The notes beneath the pieces were generated by a model that was given only the letters and a program-made list of their open reading frames with translations, had not been told where the DNA came from and searched no databases. This document shows positions 10,255 to 23,800 of a DNA stretch of 64,000 nt, piece by piece. The DNA lies in contig VFFE01009164.1 of the NCBI GenBank assembly GCA_008921705.1, positions 2,192,176 through 2,256,175 on the forward strand, given 5' to 3'. This DNA is from Burhinus oedicnemus (taxonomy: Eukaryota; Chordata; Aves; Charadriiformes; Burhinidae). Every line of letters begins with the position of its first letter. The first letter of the stretch is position 1. The position numbers were made by a program, and so were the translations under genes.

Positions 10255-13200
10255 CTCTGTTAAGTCAACATCCTTAACAATGAAAACTGAACTGCCTATG
10301 TTTACAAAAGTCAAGGTGCAATTCCTAGCTGAATGAAAAAAAATACAAAATAATTATATTATGTTAAGTATGAAGATAAACAGACCATGACGTTAGCCTC
10401 TCACTTCATTATAATCTGAGAAAACACCCTTCAGTGTTCCCCATTGAAACATAATGATTAATGAAAAATTGATGGTGGCTAGATAGAGTTGTGAAAGGTT
10501 TAGACCCTCCAGTGATATGCAGAACAAATTGAAACCAACATGTTGGTTCCTGTGTTCTACAGTTAGTCAAACATGTTGTATTTAGTACAATAAACATTTG
10601 TTTTATGCGCTAAAAGAAAGTACTGTGTGAAATGAAACTTGCTATCCAATTTTGTAGCTGCAGGGTACCTGTTCTTGGGGGAATTGAATTACAGCACAAA
10701 ACCCCCCAAAATTGCTCCCCATTTTTCTTCTTAATTCTCTGATTCCAATCGTGCAACTAGTTTTCACGCTGAGTATGCATGTGACCGGTCCTGCTGACCC
10801 AGGAAACCACTTGAGGGAGCAAGTACCACTCAGAGCAAGCGAGCGCTGTGCTCTGGGACCCTCAAAGCATGAACTGTCACTTGAACTTTGACATTGCCCT
10901 CATCCTCCTGAGGTCTGACACTGTTAAGGAGAAGATGCTCGTATCATGTTATTAGTCAAGGAGGGTAATTAAATATGTTTAAATGTGTTCTAAAGCAAAA
11001 CCAAACAAAATGGTAGGAAGCTTTGAAAGAAGAGGTATTGTATTCTTTTGGGTCACTTTTGATGTGCAAAATATGTATTCCCAAATGAGATTTGTGTTTT
11101 GAGGCATCAACAACAGCTTCAAAGATTCAACCTTACGAGGCTGAAGTTGATGTTGTTCAGGCTCTGAAGGGTTCTGAAAATAACACTTGGTTGCTTCCTT
11201 CGGATGCTAATTCTGCCAAAGAGCGAGAGAGGGACTAGGGCACCCATTAAACCGATCCCTTTCCCTCTGAGCTTGAAGTTCACATCCTGGCTGATCATTT
11301 TAACTGGGCACTCGCAAGCCTTGTCTCAGGCTTTCAAATCCACCAGCCTGTGTTTCAGTTGGTATCCACAATGTTTTTAGATCAGGAAACAAGATGCTCA
11401 CGTGGGTTATCCAGCATTTCTGTGTCAGTGCAGAATTGCCACCTTGCTTGCAAGATTTAATAGAGGACTTTTCCACTAACCATTGTGAATGGGATGTAAT
11501 GTACCTGGTATTTTAACAGTCTTGGCTGTTCAGAAACCCTAGTGATGACATGATGAGCTACTACTTGTTTTTTCTGGGTCTGAAGTCTCAGCAATGACTT
11601 CTTTTGAAGTCATTCATTTGACCTGCTCTATCCCTACAAGAAATTCCCTGCCTGGCACATCCCAAAGCTGCCATCATCTTTCCCTTACTGGTGGCTTTTC
11701 ATAACCTTCTGATGACTAATTTACCCAGTTTGTTCTCATCCTCTCTTATTTACAGCTGAACGGTTGCCAGATCATAACAGAAATTGCTGAGATTAGCTCT
11801 GAAATGTGTGATCTGGAATTTTAGTCTATTTCTTACAAATCATTCCATTTCTGTTGCTGCAACTGTAAGCAGGTCATGCCTAAAGGGGTTCCTACAATAA
11901 TAACATCAGAAGTTTGATTTCAATTCAAAATACTGGATTCACTATAGATTATTAGGTTATTTCTACTGAGATTTGTGGTTTTGTGGAACACTGCAGTTGC
12001 AGTCTGGAGAACAAATGCCACTCACTGTGACAAGGACTATATATTTCTTCCTTCATATCTCCAACAAAGAAACACAGAATCAACCACGTTATGTTATTTT
12101 ACTAGCAACTTTGTAAATGGAGAGGATTTTAAAGAAGAACTAGGCACAGAGACTGGAATTTGAGTGCCTAGAAATACCCAAATTGAATCAAGTATAAGCA
12201 AAACCATCTTATTAAGGCTTTCACTTTTAAGGGCAGGTTTTCAGAAACTGAGGGAACTAAGGTTATTACAGGGAGCCAGACTGAAGAGTTCAGAAATTTA
12301 AATGTGATAAAGGCCCAAAAGTCAAAAGCACTAAACTTGAATTCAAACCCTAAGCAAAACGAAAAAATATGTAGGAAAGGACTCTGTACTTGAACAGATG
12401 AACAATCTTTTCAGTAAGTAAAGGAAGATTCTACAGGGAATGAAAGATTAAAGGGTGAGCAAAAAGAGCTACATTTGGAAGGGCCAAAAACCCTGATCTG
12501 ATCTCTCTGGGGTTTTTTTGGTTTGGGGTTTTTTTTTTCAGATATGCTCTTAAGGAAAATATTCATCCCATATTTCTGGGCATCTTGCTTATTCCTCCTT
12601 TCTCCATATTATTTCTGGGTTTAACTTTTGTTTTCCTCTGAGTCCTATCTTTACAGGTGAAACAGTGAAAATCTCTGTCTTTCCCCAAATGGAGTTTCCT
12701 TCTAAAAAATATAAAGCATATTCCCTGTTTTACCCTTATTCTTTGTGGGAATCTTCTTGTCACTGCCTGAAATGTCTGCAAAGCTTTCACATTAGAGAGA
12801 AAACCACCTTCACTGGCTCAATGTCCAGTTTTATCTGAAAAGAAGAATCACAGGCAGGGAAAGCATACTGTCTATTCTTACTATACAGACTTTTTCCAAC
12901 CTGGGGAAGCAGACTCTTCTTCAAATATCCACACACACCTTATTAAAGCAGCATTTTTGTTACTGCATTCTCTACAGTGCTGCTAAAACATTGGATGATT
13001 AGAAATCTGAGATTTCCCACAAAACACCTTAACAAAGAAGGGGATAACTTTATTAGCCAGACTAGTTAAATTGTTTATCATTTTGATTTGTCAAAAAATG
13101 AAATGTTCTTGAAAAGATGAACGGGGAAACCAGAGCATTTGGAAATTCTCTTGCAGTAATGTAATCTGTTCTGAATTTTCACTGTGCAAAGATTGCCTTT

Positions 13201-16200
13201 TCCTCTGTCAGTGTTTGGCTATCTGTCATCAATTTAGATTAAAGAGAGTTTTGTCAGTGGATTAGCTGTGGTTGTATGAATGTGGGCTATCCCCTTAAAA
13301 TAATTTTAATGTTTCTTTTTTTATTTATTTACAAAGACAACAATTTTTCTGCTCGGCACTGTGAAAACAGCACAAATTTTAAAGAGTGAGCTGGTTTCTT
13401 CTCTGGGTCACAGAGCAGACCAGTTGCAGTCATAGGACAAAGTTTCGTAAAAAATCTGACTGCATACAATCTGTAACTAAGAGCAGAAAACAATTGATGG
13501 CAGCTTTTGTCCTCACTCATTCTTTATTACTGATATTTAACTTCAATCATGTGGAATTTAGAGAGAAAATCTTGCTTAAGTGAAATGCTGTGCTTTCTTC
13601 CTTAGCTCTACATACTTTAAGAATGAATTGCTGTTTCAAAACACCTTTCGCAATATGCCAGCAATGTTTTTTTCTAAAGGAAATAACCTTTAAAATATTT
13701 CTTTTACATCCTTTTTAGCACTTTTGACCATTCAACAGTCAGCTAGAATAGTGTTCTCTGCAAGAAAAAACTGTTTTTATGCCTTATCCTAATAGATTTA
13801 TTTAATAGCAGTGAAGTTAGTAATACATGTCATACTCTCAGCTGAAGGAGTGCAGTTTTCTAGGGCACGAGGGAATACACTGTTAGGAAGCCAAGTGGAA
13901 CCAGATTTTATACTGCTCATCTTTAGTCCACGCTTAAGACATAATTGTTTTTCAGCTAACACAGAACGGTATATTCTCTGTCCTTCCAGTTAAGGCCAAG
14001 AAATATCAGCTGGCCAGTGCTAATAATAGATATGCCAAAAACATAGGCAGGTGCAAGTATTTTTTAATTAAAGGTCTGTTTGGCTATCACTTTTGTTGCT
14101 CTGCTGTGTGTTTAATTAAGTCCCAAGCCTGCTAACTCTGTGACGTTTTTTCCCTGTAATGTTCACTATGCTGTTCAATAGAGAAGTTATCCCATATAGA
14201 GCTGTCTTATTTTCTACACAGTCTTCCTCAATTCTGCCTGTTCTTTCCACTGTTACTTAAACAGTGTTTAAGAACACCTGAAAACCATTTGTCTTGATTC
14301 AGCATTTGCATTTGGTGTGTTCAAAAACAGTAAGGAAGATGAGGCTTTAGAAAAGAAGTGATTAGAGAAGTTGTCACTCAGTGGTAGCACTTAGGCTAAA
14401 CTGCTAAATAACCCTTTGGTTCCCAGCTCCCATGTTTTGTTACATCCAGGACAGAAAAAAGGGTTTTCAGCTCAATGAATGGCAAGGCAGTTACAGGTGC
14501 ACAGTATAATCTGAGTCAATTAAAGTCACTGATATTACTTGGTTTAAAAAATAAATATTTGAATACATCTTCGTTTTCAGAACATCCTGCAGACCTTGTC
14601 ATGGCATGTAGTGATTTGACGGCTTGGGTAGAATGTCCAACCTGGTACCTGCTGAAGCCAATGGAACGGGTCTCCTTGACTGAACTGGTGCTGGACTAGA
14701 CGAACACAAATCACTGTCTGGTTTGAGCAAGTATTAAGAAAACAAAAATTACAACAAAAGATAATCAACAGATCAAAATTCTCTTTAACTGGACTTTAAC
14801 CTATTTTCATACAGTCTAGCAGCAATACTAGTTTCCATGGTTTTTCTTTTTCTGCTTTTCTTCTTCCATTTTCAACTAGAAATGAATCCATTCTCAAAGT
14901 ATGCCTTGGTTTAAGACACACCCTTCCTTCCCCGGAGCGCAGTCGGTGGGCAGCCCTCCCCCTTCCTGCACCTCTTAACTTCTGTGACCCACCAGAGTCC
15001 ACTGGAGAAGTTACCTTCCCATTTGCATTTGTCTATACAGCTTTTTGTAAAGAAACATACAGAATGAAAAAGGGAAAGTGGATTTTCACAGAAATAGGTG
15101 TAACCATTAGGGTAACAGTGTCATAAACAACTTCTCCTTCTTTGCGTAATTACTACAATAATATTTTCTTAGATTATGCTCACAGAAGAAATTGAGTTGC
15201 CATTACAGCAAGAAGCCTCATTTCCCAAACTGAACCTAATTCACATGATCCAAAGCCAAAATGTGCATGCAGCAAATCAGCTCTGCAGCTACGTGCAGAG
15301 CAGTAAGCAGGACCAGGCAGGAGTGATGCTTCTGGGATCCCACTGAGTGAGAAAAACTCTGGACTCTTCTGTGGGTGGAGTTCTAGAGACCTCATTCCTT
15401 TTTTAGCCACTCATGAACACATGGCTGGATAGCACTACCATCTATCTTTAAACAAGAAATCTTGAATGCTTTTACTGTTGGCCTTTGTTGAAAAATACAG
15501 CATTGTACAGTACTGGTTCAAAATTAGTAATATCCCCAAAGTTTATGGGCTGTGGTAGGGGTTATGTAGCTTACAGCAGAAAGCTGTTTTATAAATCTCT
15601 CCTTGTATGCCGTTGTCTCAAAGTATGATGGTACTAGGGAAGCATCAATGTTTTTACACTAGCAAGTGGGACAGCTATTGAGAGGTTAAGATGGAGAAGT
15701 ATTGGAAAGACCTGGAGATGCTCTCATAGTGTGGGAGGATGCCTCATCAGAAAAAGGGATTCATGATAAGATGCAGTTTACCTTGTTTTCTGGTAATAAA
15801 CATACTCAGATGAGCTTTAAAGTTTCCAGTGTCACCCTAACAACAGGGGAAAGGATTCAAGGCGGCCTGCAAGACCTGAGCCATTTGAAAACGTGGATGA
15901 AGAGTTGGGTTTTTAGCCTGTGCTGAGATTTGTGATGATGCCACTAATGCCGTCAGTTTCTGATGTGACTAATTCCAAAAAAGTCCTGTTGGATTTCTTA
16001 GCTTGTACTGCACTCTTAGATTATAGTGTAGGTTTACCCTTTGAGACAGACACAGGGGAAATAGGAGAGGTTAAACAATATGAAAGAAAAAGGCGACATT
16101 TCGAGTTCATGATCTTTGTCCCATAAAGACTGCATCTTTCCGTGCATGGAATGTCATAAAAATAAAATCCAAATGCTAACTGATTAAGTTGATTGAGAAG

Positions 16201-16960
16201 CTACGGTTTTGTTTCATATCATGGGAAGACACCCTGCACAAAGGTTGGAAACCCTTTAAACTGTGTGGTGTGTATCTTCCTCCAGTTTACAGCTGTGTGG
16301 CACAGGGTTTGTGTTTCAGGGTTGGCTGCACAAGTTAATTCTGCAAGTTGCTTTTCTCTCCGTTTGGCTGGATGCTGCTAAATGCAGTCTAGCGCTAGAT
16401 GATTTCATGATCTAATTAGCGGTGATTTCAGTCATATTTACAATAGTGCATTGCAAGTTCATCTCCAGTGTACTCACTTCAATGTTTTATAACATTCCTG
16501 GTTCATTTAGTTTGTGATGGCTAATCCTTAGCTAGAAAAAGTTGGCATAGTCCTAGGATCTGGCCCACTGAGTGAACATGGTATAAAGCCAGGGCAGAAT
16601 GTGACATTGCCCTTTTGTATCTGAAAACATTGCAAAAAAATGGCCTTGAAAATATATGCAGGAATAGTTTACAATATAGAAACTATTTACCTGATGAAGT
16701 ATACATCCTAATCAGAGATGAACGGCTCCTCATTTGTGCAATGTGATGGATTTGTTGTGTGACATAAGTTGATCATCTAAAACTAGCTCCATTTATGCAG
16801 TTTAACAATGCGAAGAAGTTAGGTTTTGAATACTTTTTTTATTCTTAGTATGTATAGCCACATAAAAGTAGAGAATGCAATATTTGAAATGTATCATTGA
16901 AACTATAACACCTAATACTCTCAGGCGGAGAACAGGCCAACATAGCTAACACACCATAGC
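10255..16960. other. Intergenic DNA between divergent FOXQ2 and PPP1R3A
   Basis: About 6.7 kb separates the two divergently oriented genes. No coding frame with a known domain and no clear transposon was seen. The open frames here are below 80 codons and are not supported by splice sites. Both genes' upstream control sequences would be expected in this interval. Confidence 0.55.
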
Positions 16961-16962
16961 AT

Positions 16963-16972
16963 CTATTAATAG
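16963..16972. promoter_or_regulatory. MEF2-type site, palindromic CTATTAATAG
   Basis: The decamer CTATTAATAG is a perfect palindrome and fits the MEF2 consensus YTAWWWWTAR. It lies 119 bases upstream of the PPP1R3A start codon. MEF2 factors control many skeletal and cardiac muscle genes, and PPP1R3A is expressed in striated muscle, so the position makes sense. Binding itself is inferred. The same decamer recurs in intron 3 at 40291-40300. Confidence 0.4.
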
Positions 16973-17040
16973 GTCTGACTCCCTTTTGCAATGTCAACTG
17001 AAACATTAATCCTTGTTTTAAATCACAGTGTCTCAAATAT

Positions 17041-17046
17041 CAGCTG
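17041..17046. promoter_or_regulatory. E-box CAGCTG near PPP1R3A start
   Basis: CAGCTG is the E-box form favoured by MyoD/myogenin. It lies 45 bases before the PPP1R3A ATG and about 70 bases after the MEF2-type site. This spacing is typical of muscle promoters. A hexamer is common by chance, so the pairing with the MEF2 site carries most of the weight. Confidence 0.3.
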
Positions 17047-17090
17047 CTACTAGTTGTACAGTTGTCTTTCAGTTTATATCAGAGAGCCCA

Positions 17091-17884
17091 ATGGAGTCTT
17101 TTGAAGGACCTAGTCAGGTTAGCAGGGCTAACTTATTAGAAGTCCCCGCTGTAAATGATTTCTCTTCAGAGGACGAAGATGTTAAACCTGACATTAAACA
17201 TCGTTTCTCTCCACTTCCCCGAAGGCGGAATTCTGCTTCTTCAGAGGAAGAGGAGGCAGAACCCCCCACCACCATCACAAGAAAAGTTTCATTTGCTGAT
17301 GCATTTGGGTTTGATCTTGTGTCCGTTAAAGAGTTCGATACCTGGGAAGTTCCAAATACAGGACAAAGTGATGACATAGAAGATGAAGTTTTCCCTCAGG
17401 AGGAATATTTTTTCTCTCAACTCTTTACTTTACCTTCTTCGCAAGAAGAAGTTTTGCAAAAAGTGCGAGAGCAGAAAGTACTGTTGGAGTCAATTGTGTT
17501 CCTGCCTGGGATTACCTGTATGAACGGCATTATACGAGTCCTCAATGTATCCTTTGAAAAACTGGTGTATGTTCGAATGACACTGAATAACTGGCTCAGT
17601 TATTATGATATCCTCGCAGAGTTCATGCCTAATTCTTGTGGTAGTGAAACCGATCAGTTCTGCTTTAAGATTTCTTTGGTGCCTCCTTACCAGAAAGATG
17701 GAGCTAAGGTGGAGTTCTGTATACGCTACGAGACATCGATTGGTACCTTCTGGGCAAACAACGACGACAAAAATTACACACTGATTTGTCACAAGAAAGA
17801 AACTGTGCCCAAGGTGGATAATAAACCACACAAAGAGGTTGCTGATAGACATCTTAAAGGCTGCTTAAAGACAACGCAAAGCAG
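17091..17884 (+). CDS. PPP1R3A: PPP1R3A coding exon 1 (PP1-docking and CBM21 domains)
   Basis: This exon encodes residues 1-264 plus two bases of codon 265. It carries the acidic N-terminus, Ser48 in RRNS, the docking motif RKVSF (64-68) and the whole CBM21 domain. In the family, phosphorylation of Ser48 promotes and of Ser67 blocks PP1 binding; both serines are present here. The exon ends AAAGCAG|GTGAGG at 17884. Reading on through the donor meets a stop at once, which confirms the boundary. The start context is CCCAATGG, with G at +4 but C at -3. Confidence 0.95.
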
Positions 17885-20800
17885 GTGAGGTTACACCTTA
17901 AGTTTTGGTAATTCACAATATAGCTGGCTAATTCTGTATAAGTGTGCTTGCTGGAGCTACAACTGCCCATGCTGTTTTCTTCTATTGTTTTTTTTTAATG
18001 ATAAATTAGACCAAGACTTGTTTTCAGTAAAGCTCTTGTATATATCAGCCAGTAGTTTTCTGCAGACAAATTGATATTGCACACAGTTTTAATACATGGC
18101 ATGCATGCCACTCATTTGAAAAGTAGTGTGAGGGTCCATAAATTGTGGGCTGTGTACTGATTTTGATCTCTGTAGGATATAAATTGAACTGACATCAGTC
18201 AGAACTTTGCTCCAGACTGAGGTAGCTGTACAGTTAAAATACTTTACATCCACTTCCTTGGTAAGTCAACAAAATTTAAAAGCAAAACAAATCCTGAATT
18301 TTCACATGATTTATTTCATATTTCATTCTCTACATGCAGAAATGGCACTGGTGGTGCAGGAAGCTGATAACTCAGGGAAGGATCCTATTGCAATTAGAAT
18401 ACCTGGTACAAACTTTTCTGCAAGTGGTTGGGCTACTCTGCAACTTGTATATTAGAGTAATAATAGGGTAATAATTTTCCTACCACTGGTTCATGTTTCC
18501 GTTTCCCAAATGGTGAAATTAATAATGATTTATAAGGCAGAATTGGTAATATATTAAAGAAAAAATATATATAGAATTTATCTCATATATATTATTCTAA
18601 TTAAATGTAGGCAAGTACTATGTTAATTATAGAGTAAAGTGGCAGTGGTTAACTTATAACTTAACCCCACATAATGAGAGACACTCAAGAATAGTAACTT
18701 TTGACTTCCTACTCTGTTCTTAACTCCTTTCTGTAAGCAAAACAATGTTGCCCCTGAGAATCTAATTCTCAATTTTTTGCTCACCAAATTTGCTATAAAT
18801 CATTTGGAGTTCTGCAGAACTGAATCTATATTTTGCCTGCAGCATCCTTAGCAATACTTAGATCCCAGAACTGAATTCATGTGGAGTTTTTAGTTCCTAC
18901 ACTCTTTCCAAGTAAGGCAGCGCTGTTTGATTTCCCTGGTGCTCTTTCACTGGACTGAACTGTTGGGGAAGGAGGCTCAAAACCGCAGCAGTGGTGGGAG
19001 CTTCAGGAAGAGGGAGACAGCCAGGGCTTCCCCTGTGCAGAACCTCCCTTCCCAAAACCCAGACTCACTGCGCTGAGAGCCTCTGCCAGCCCTAATCGCA
19101 TGTCAGCCCTGTGAGGAGAGGTGCACAATGCAGCTTAGTGCCTGCATCAACACCACGGTGTAAGAGCAGCCCCGGGATAACCCGAGGCCTGATTCACAGT
19201 CAGTCCACAAAGCTCTCCTGGTGAGTGTCCCTTGGGCCAGCTCTGGGGCCACCACGATGATGCTTCCATGGGGGAACATCCCAACACGTCAGAGCAGAGG
19301 GAACGATGCCTTTACCTGCTGTGTGGTCAGATCCTGACATTTGTGCCTGGTTTTGTATGTTGTATCTGTCCTTCAAGAAGTGTCACACGACCCATTCTTG
19401 GTAAATAAGATAGCCTGAGATTCCCTGCAGAAGGGTCGTGATATCAAATACCACAGGCGGCATATGCAGGCAGTGTGACTTCAGCCTGTGTTCAGGTAGC
19501 CCACGTGGAGCAGATGATGGACATGGAGAGCTGAGTCTTAATTTAGTGAGCTTTCAGATGCTTTAAGGACTAACCTGCAAATTTAGATACAATTGGGCAC
19601 CTAAGGTCGAATGACTCCTAAGAGTTTAATTCTCCGAAGTCTCCTGTGACATACCTAGTGCTAGCATAAGTTGTAGAAGCGTTTCTTCTGGGGGATCCTC
19701 TTTTACATGTATATGCTAAATGTATTATATGTAAGACAGAGAGGTATTTTAAAAAATGGGAAAGCAGGTACATATCTACTCCTTAACATAAAATTACCTT
19801 GTCACTAATCAGAGTGTAAAGTTGTCTCCCTCCGTATCAGGCTGCAGAAAAATGTATATATGTATATATATGTCTGTCTGTGTGTATACATATCTATCTA
19901 TATGTATATATACATGTATGTGCATATGTGTTCATATATACACATACACATATGTATATTTGCGATATTAAAACCAATGTGGTCAGATTCTTGTTTACAT
20001 TGAGTTCTGTGACACATTTTTGGCAAACAGTTAACTAACATGGACTTTCAAGACCCTCTTTAGTGGCAGAAGGATGTAAAGAGACCTTACAGTAAATGCA
20101 AAAATGAGCCAAAAATATTTTTGAAATACAGTTTCAGTGGTCACCAAGGCTTCTGAAAGACAGTTCTGGTAGATTGTAATCCAGGACCAATTTTATGCTA
20201 CAGGGACTTCATCAACTTCACAGGAGTTACAGCTTTCACCACTGTAAATGAGGTCAGCATCAGGGCCTTGTGTTTCAAAAGAGCTAAGATGCCAACCTCC
20301 ATTGCTCACTTGTTTTTCAAAGTGTCTTTGTACATGTTGCCCCTTTGAGTGAGGAGGAACACCCTGCAGACATCTGCAAAAGTACCTCATTATTCTCCTT
20401 CAGACCCTCATTAAAACTCCTTTGCTTTGATGTCTAGAAAAAAGTGCAAGAAAAACAAACCCCCCAAAACTGGCGAAGTGAGGCTGCTGATGTCCTATGA
20501 CTCCTCCATATCACGTTGAACAGTGCTGCCTCTTTCCCTGCTCTCCTGCACCAGCCCATCTCTCTCTCTTGCCTCTTGTTTTATGTTCAGACAATAAACT
20601 CTGCAGCATTTATACACGCTGTGCTGGATGTTTACAGAACATTTAGCAAAGTGGGCATCCTGGACCATAATTAGTTTGTCTTAGGAGCTGCAACAATGCA
20701 AACAGACATACATAAAAGTAATAACAATTTTACTTATGGTTCACACAATAAATACGCAGGTAAGGAATATTACTATCCATGCCCACAAGCTAGACATCTT

Positions 20801-23800
20801 AAATTAAAGATTTCTTTATAGCACTCTGAATAGAAGGATATTTTAACAGGACACTTATTTAGGCCCCTATTTCAAATTTAGAAACCTTTTATAACTTTTT
20901 TTTTTAAATCTTGGCTCTGAGATATTTATACTTTCTCTTAAAATGTGCAATTCACCTCTTCAGTTAAAAAATAGGACTGTTAAAGAATTATGTTTTTTAA
21001 GCAGAGAGTCTGATCCACTCTAGGGCATACTTGTGTGGCTCATTAAGTATCATTAGTGAGGATTAGTTGCATTAGTTAAGTGAAAGGAGTAATATGCACT
21101 TTCAGAGGAAGTTACTGAGGAAATGCAATATGGCTGTCTCGTGTTACCCTTCAGAATATGAGCCAGGACAAAGTTGTGTGAATGAGGGCAATGGGGTGGC
21201 TTCTGACACCATTATTAAGAAATAAAATAAAAATAGACTTCACCCTCAAAAGTTGCGCCTGGAAAAAATGATAATGAAAAGCAAAACTGCATGGAATAAT
21301 TAATGCTGAAAACTGTCTAGATTTGGATATTCAGAACCACGTGACTTAAAATCCTGCCTATTCATTCCATGTTTCATTTGCTTTTGCTTCTGTGCCTAGG
21401 CATGAGCAAATAGTCTTCTCTTAAAGTTTCATAAAGTATTTGCTTCTAATTATATTTGTCCAAGCTAAAATTCTTTCCAACATAAATTTTAACAATTTTT
21501 GTGTTTTTAAAAAATCTTGAAAGCGTTCATCGGCACAAAATATAGTTTGAAAAAATAACATTCGAATTAATTAATTTATGTTTTGGTTTATCTGAAAGTG
21601 TGCATTTAACTTACGCATACTCATAAACATTCTTTGGGGAAAAAAAATCACTCCTAAAATTTTAAGGCTGTCACTAGAAGAGAGAGATCTTCTGTCAGTA
21701 AACATCCCTGGTTTCTATTTTGTGTATATATACATATACCTAAACATTCAGAAAAATGTAAATGAATTGTATCAGCTCCACTCTTTTCTCTTTAGTTTGA
21801 CTCTTGTGCTTTTGAGACATGGATAATGATTCTGAACACAAATTTCTCCTGGTCCTCAGGTTTGGACCACATGATTTTGTTGTGGACCCCAGGCTCCTGC
21901 ATCGGTCTGATCAGACAGGGACTGGTTGTGTGTTGCATGAGGCAAACTCCTGTAGATCATGCTGCACGGCGCAGTGATAACGACCTGCAAACCATTTTCC
22001 CCGACACTGGTGAGGCTGCGCCCCATTTCTGTGCTTGGTCCTGGTTTGCCATCTGTCAAGAGAGCAGCGGGAGCAAGAGCACAAGGAAAATGGCTGATAA
22101 GCATAGAATTGTTTTACAAAAGGGTAAAATGTGTGTTTGGTCTCCTGTCCTCTGACAAGGAACGGGGAGGCTAGTATTTTTTCATAACTGTTAGAGTTAT
22201 CCCCCTCTTACCTCTCTGAGCCCACAAGTGTACCTCTCTGAACTGATGTTGGTCGTGTGCTTTTTTTTTTTTTGTAATTGCCAGACTGTACTTTTATTTC
22301 CATGGTAGTGCATCAATCCACTTCCCTCCGTGATGCCACTTTAAAATAGAACGCAAAATAGGGAGATGTTTCGTACAAGAGCTGCTCTATGTACAATGCG
22401 CGATGAGAAGGAAGAGATTAAAACCACTGAGTCTGTCGGCCGCCACTGCCAACTTCAGCAACATAAATACTGAATAGTCTTAAAGCAATTGCCAGTGAGA
22501 AAATTTCATCTGTGCATAAATACTGTCTCATCTTCAGCTGCTGTCTCGTCCCCTTTCTGATGGAAGGCAAAGGAAGTAAGTTGCTGAAGATCCAGCCTGG
22601 CAGGACTGCACTGTGCTCAGCCAGTCCTCCCCAGGCAGGGGGCCGACCAGTGCTTAGGTTGCCTCAAGAAATGCGATTCTGCATCAGCTCCTCTCGGCCT
22701 TTCCCACAAACCCATGATCTGATTAAAAAAATCAAAGACTTCTGAGGAGGATGTTTGGAAATAGCTTTGCGTATACTTTGCTACGAGGAACAACTGTATT
22801 ATTCCCAGCTGGTCCATTTAAAATATGGCATTTAAATTATGTTCCCTTTTAATCCTTGTTCTTTTGATTATTGCACATCATAATCAGAAAGGGAAAAGGA
22901 GAGCAGAAAAGGTGTTAAAACACTCGTCTTCTTTGTGTACTGCTATTTAATCTCAAGGTTGTTTCTGGCATCTCAAGTCACAAGTTACACCTTGATCAGC
23001 ATACAGATATGGGATTTGACTAAAGTTTATTACTATTATTAGGAAGTGACTGCAGTCACTGTTTTTATCAGGAGAGCAGCTGCTAGAGAAGCTATCCATT
23101 CACAGGGAGCCAGCTAAAAGCAGCACTCCTCTGCTGTTCAATCTGACCTAGTATTCCCAGCCCTTCTCTTGCCTCCTGGTCATTGCCAGTCTCTGCCAGT
23201 TGTAGAAGTAGGTAGCACTGGCACCAAAATAAGACTTCTCCAGGTACTTGAAGATCATGATTATCGGGGACACAGGATAATTATTCAAGGTGATCTAAAA
23301 TATATTATTCAGACAAGTAGGGTAAAAGCAAGCTGTGGACCTGAGGCTGAGTATTAGGAATACTTCTTAATAGTGACTCTAGAGTTATCTTTCAAAGAAA
23401 TCGCTGCGGCCTTACTCTCCAACGTCATTTAAAATAAGCTAAGATAAACCACTTGAAAAATGTTCTACAGGGAACAATCCTACTTGGCCAGGAACTATGC
23501 TCAGTGGTCATTTTTGATCTGTCTAATCATAATATTTCAAAATCCAGGCATACTTACTATTTGAACTATGAGATATATTAAAGACCCTAAAGATAGATAC
23601 CTAAGTTAATGGCATAAGGCTTTGAATGCTATCACAGAAATGCTGAAGAAACAGGTAGAAGTTATGGATGAGAATGACCTGCACAGAGCAAACAGACACC
23701 TGCTAACCATACTTGTGGTCTCCTAATTTGAGAGTACCTGAAGACTGAAAAACTGTCTTGTTTTTGCTTTTGGTGATTGTGAACTGTGCTACCCATGTGC

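Noticed and set aside
17028..17090. Upstream in-frame ATG giving a 21-residue N-terminal extension of PPP1R3A
   Set aside because: The extra residues have no counterpart in the human protein as remembered, whereas the ATG at 17091 aligns with the known start (MESFEGPSQ versus MEPSEVPSQ).
17490..17852. 120-codon open frame on the minus strand
   Set aside because: It lies wholly antisense to the conserved CBM21 region of PPP1R3A exon 1 and has no domain of its own.
21826..22174. Cluster of 71-109 codon frames on both strands in intron 1
   Set aside because: Mutually overlapping, no domain, and inside an intron. No exon borders with matching phase.
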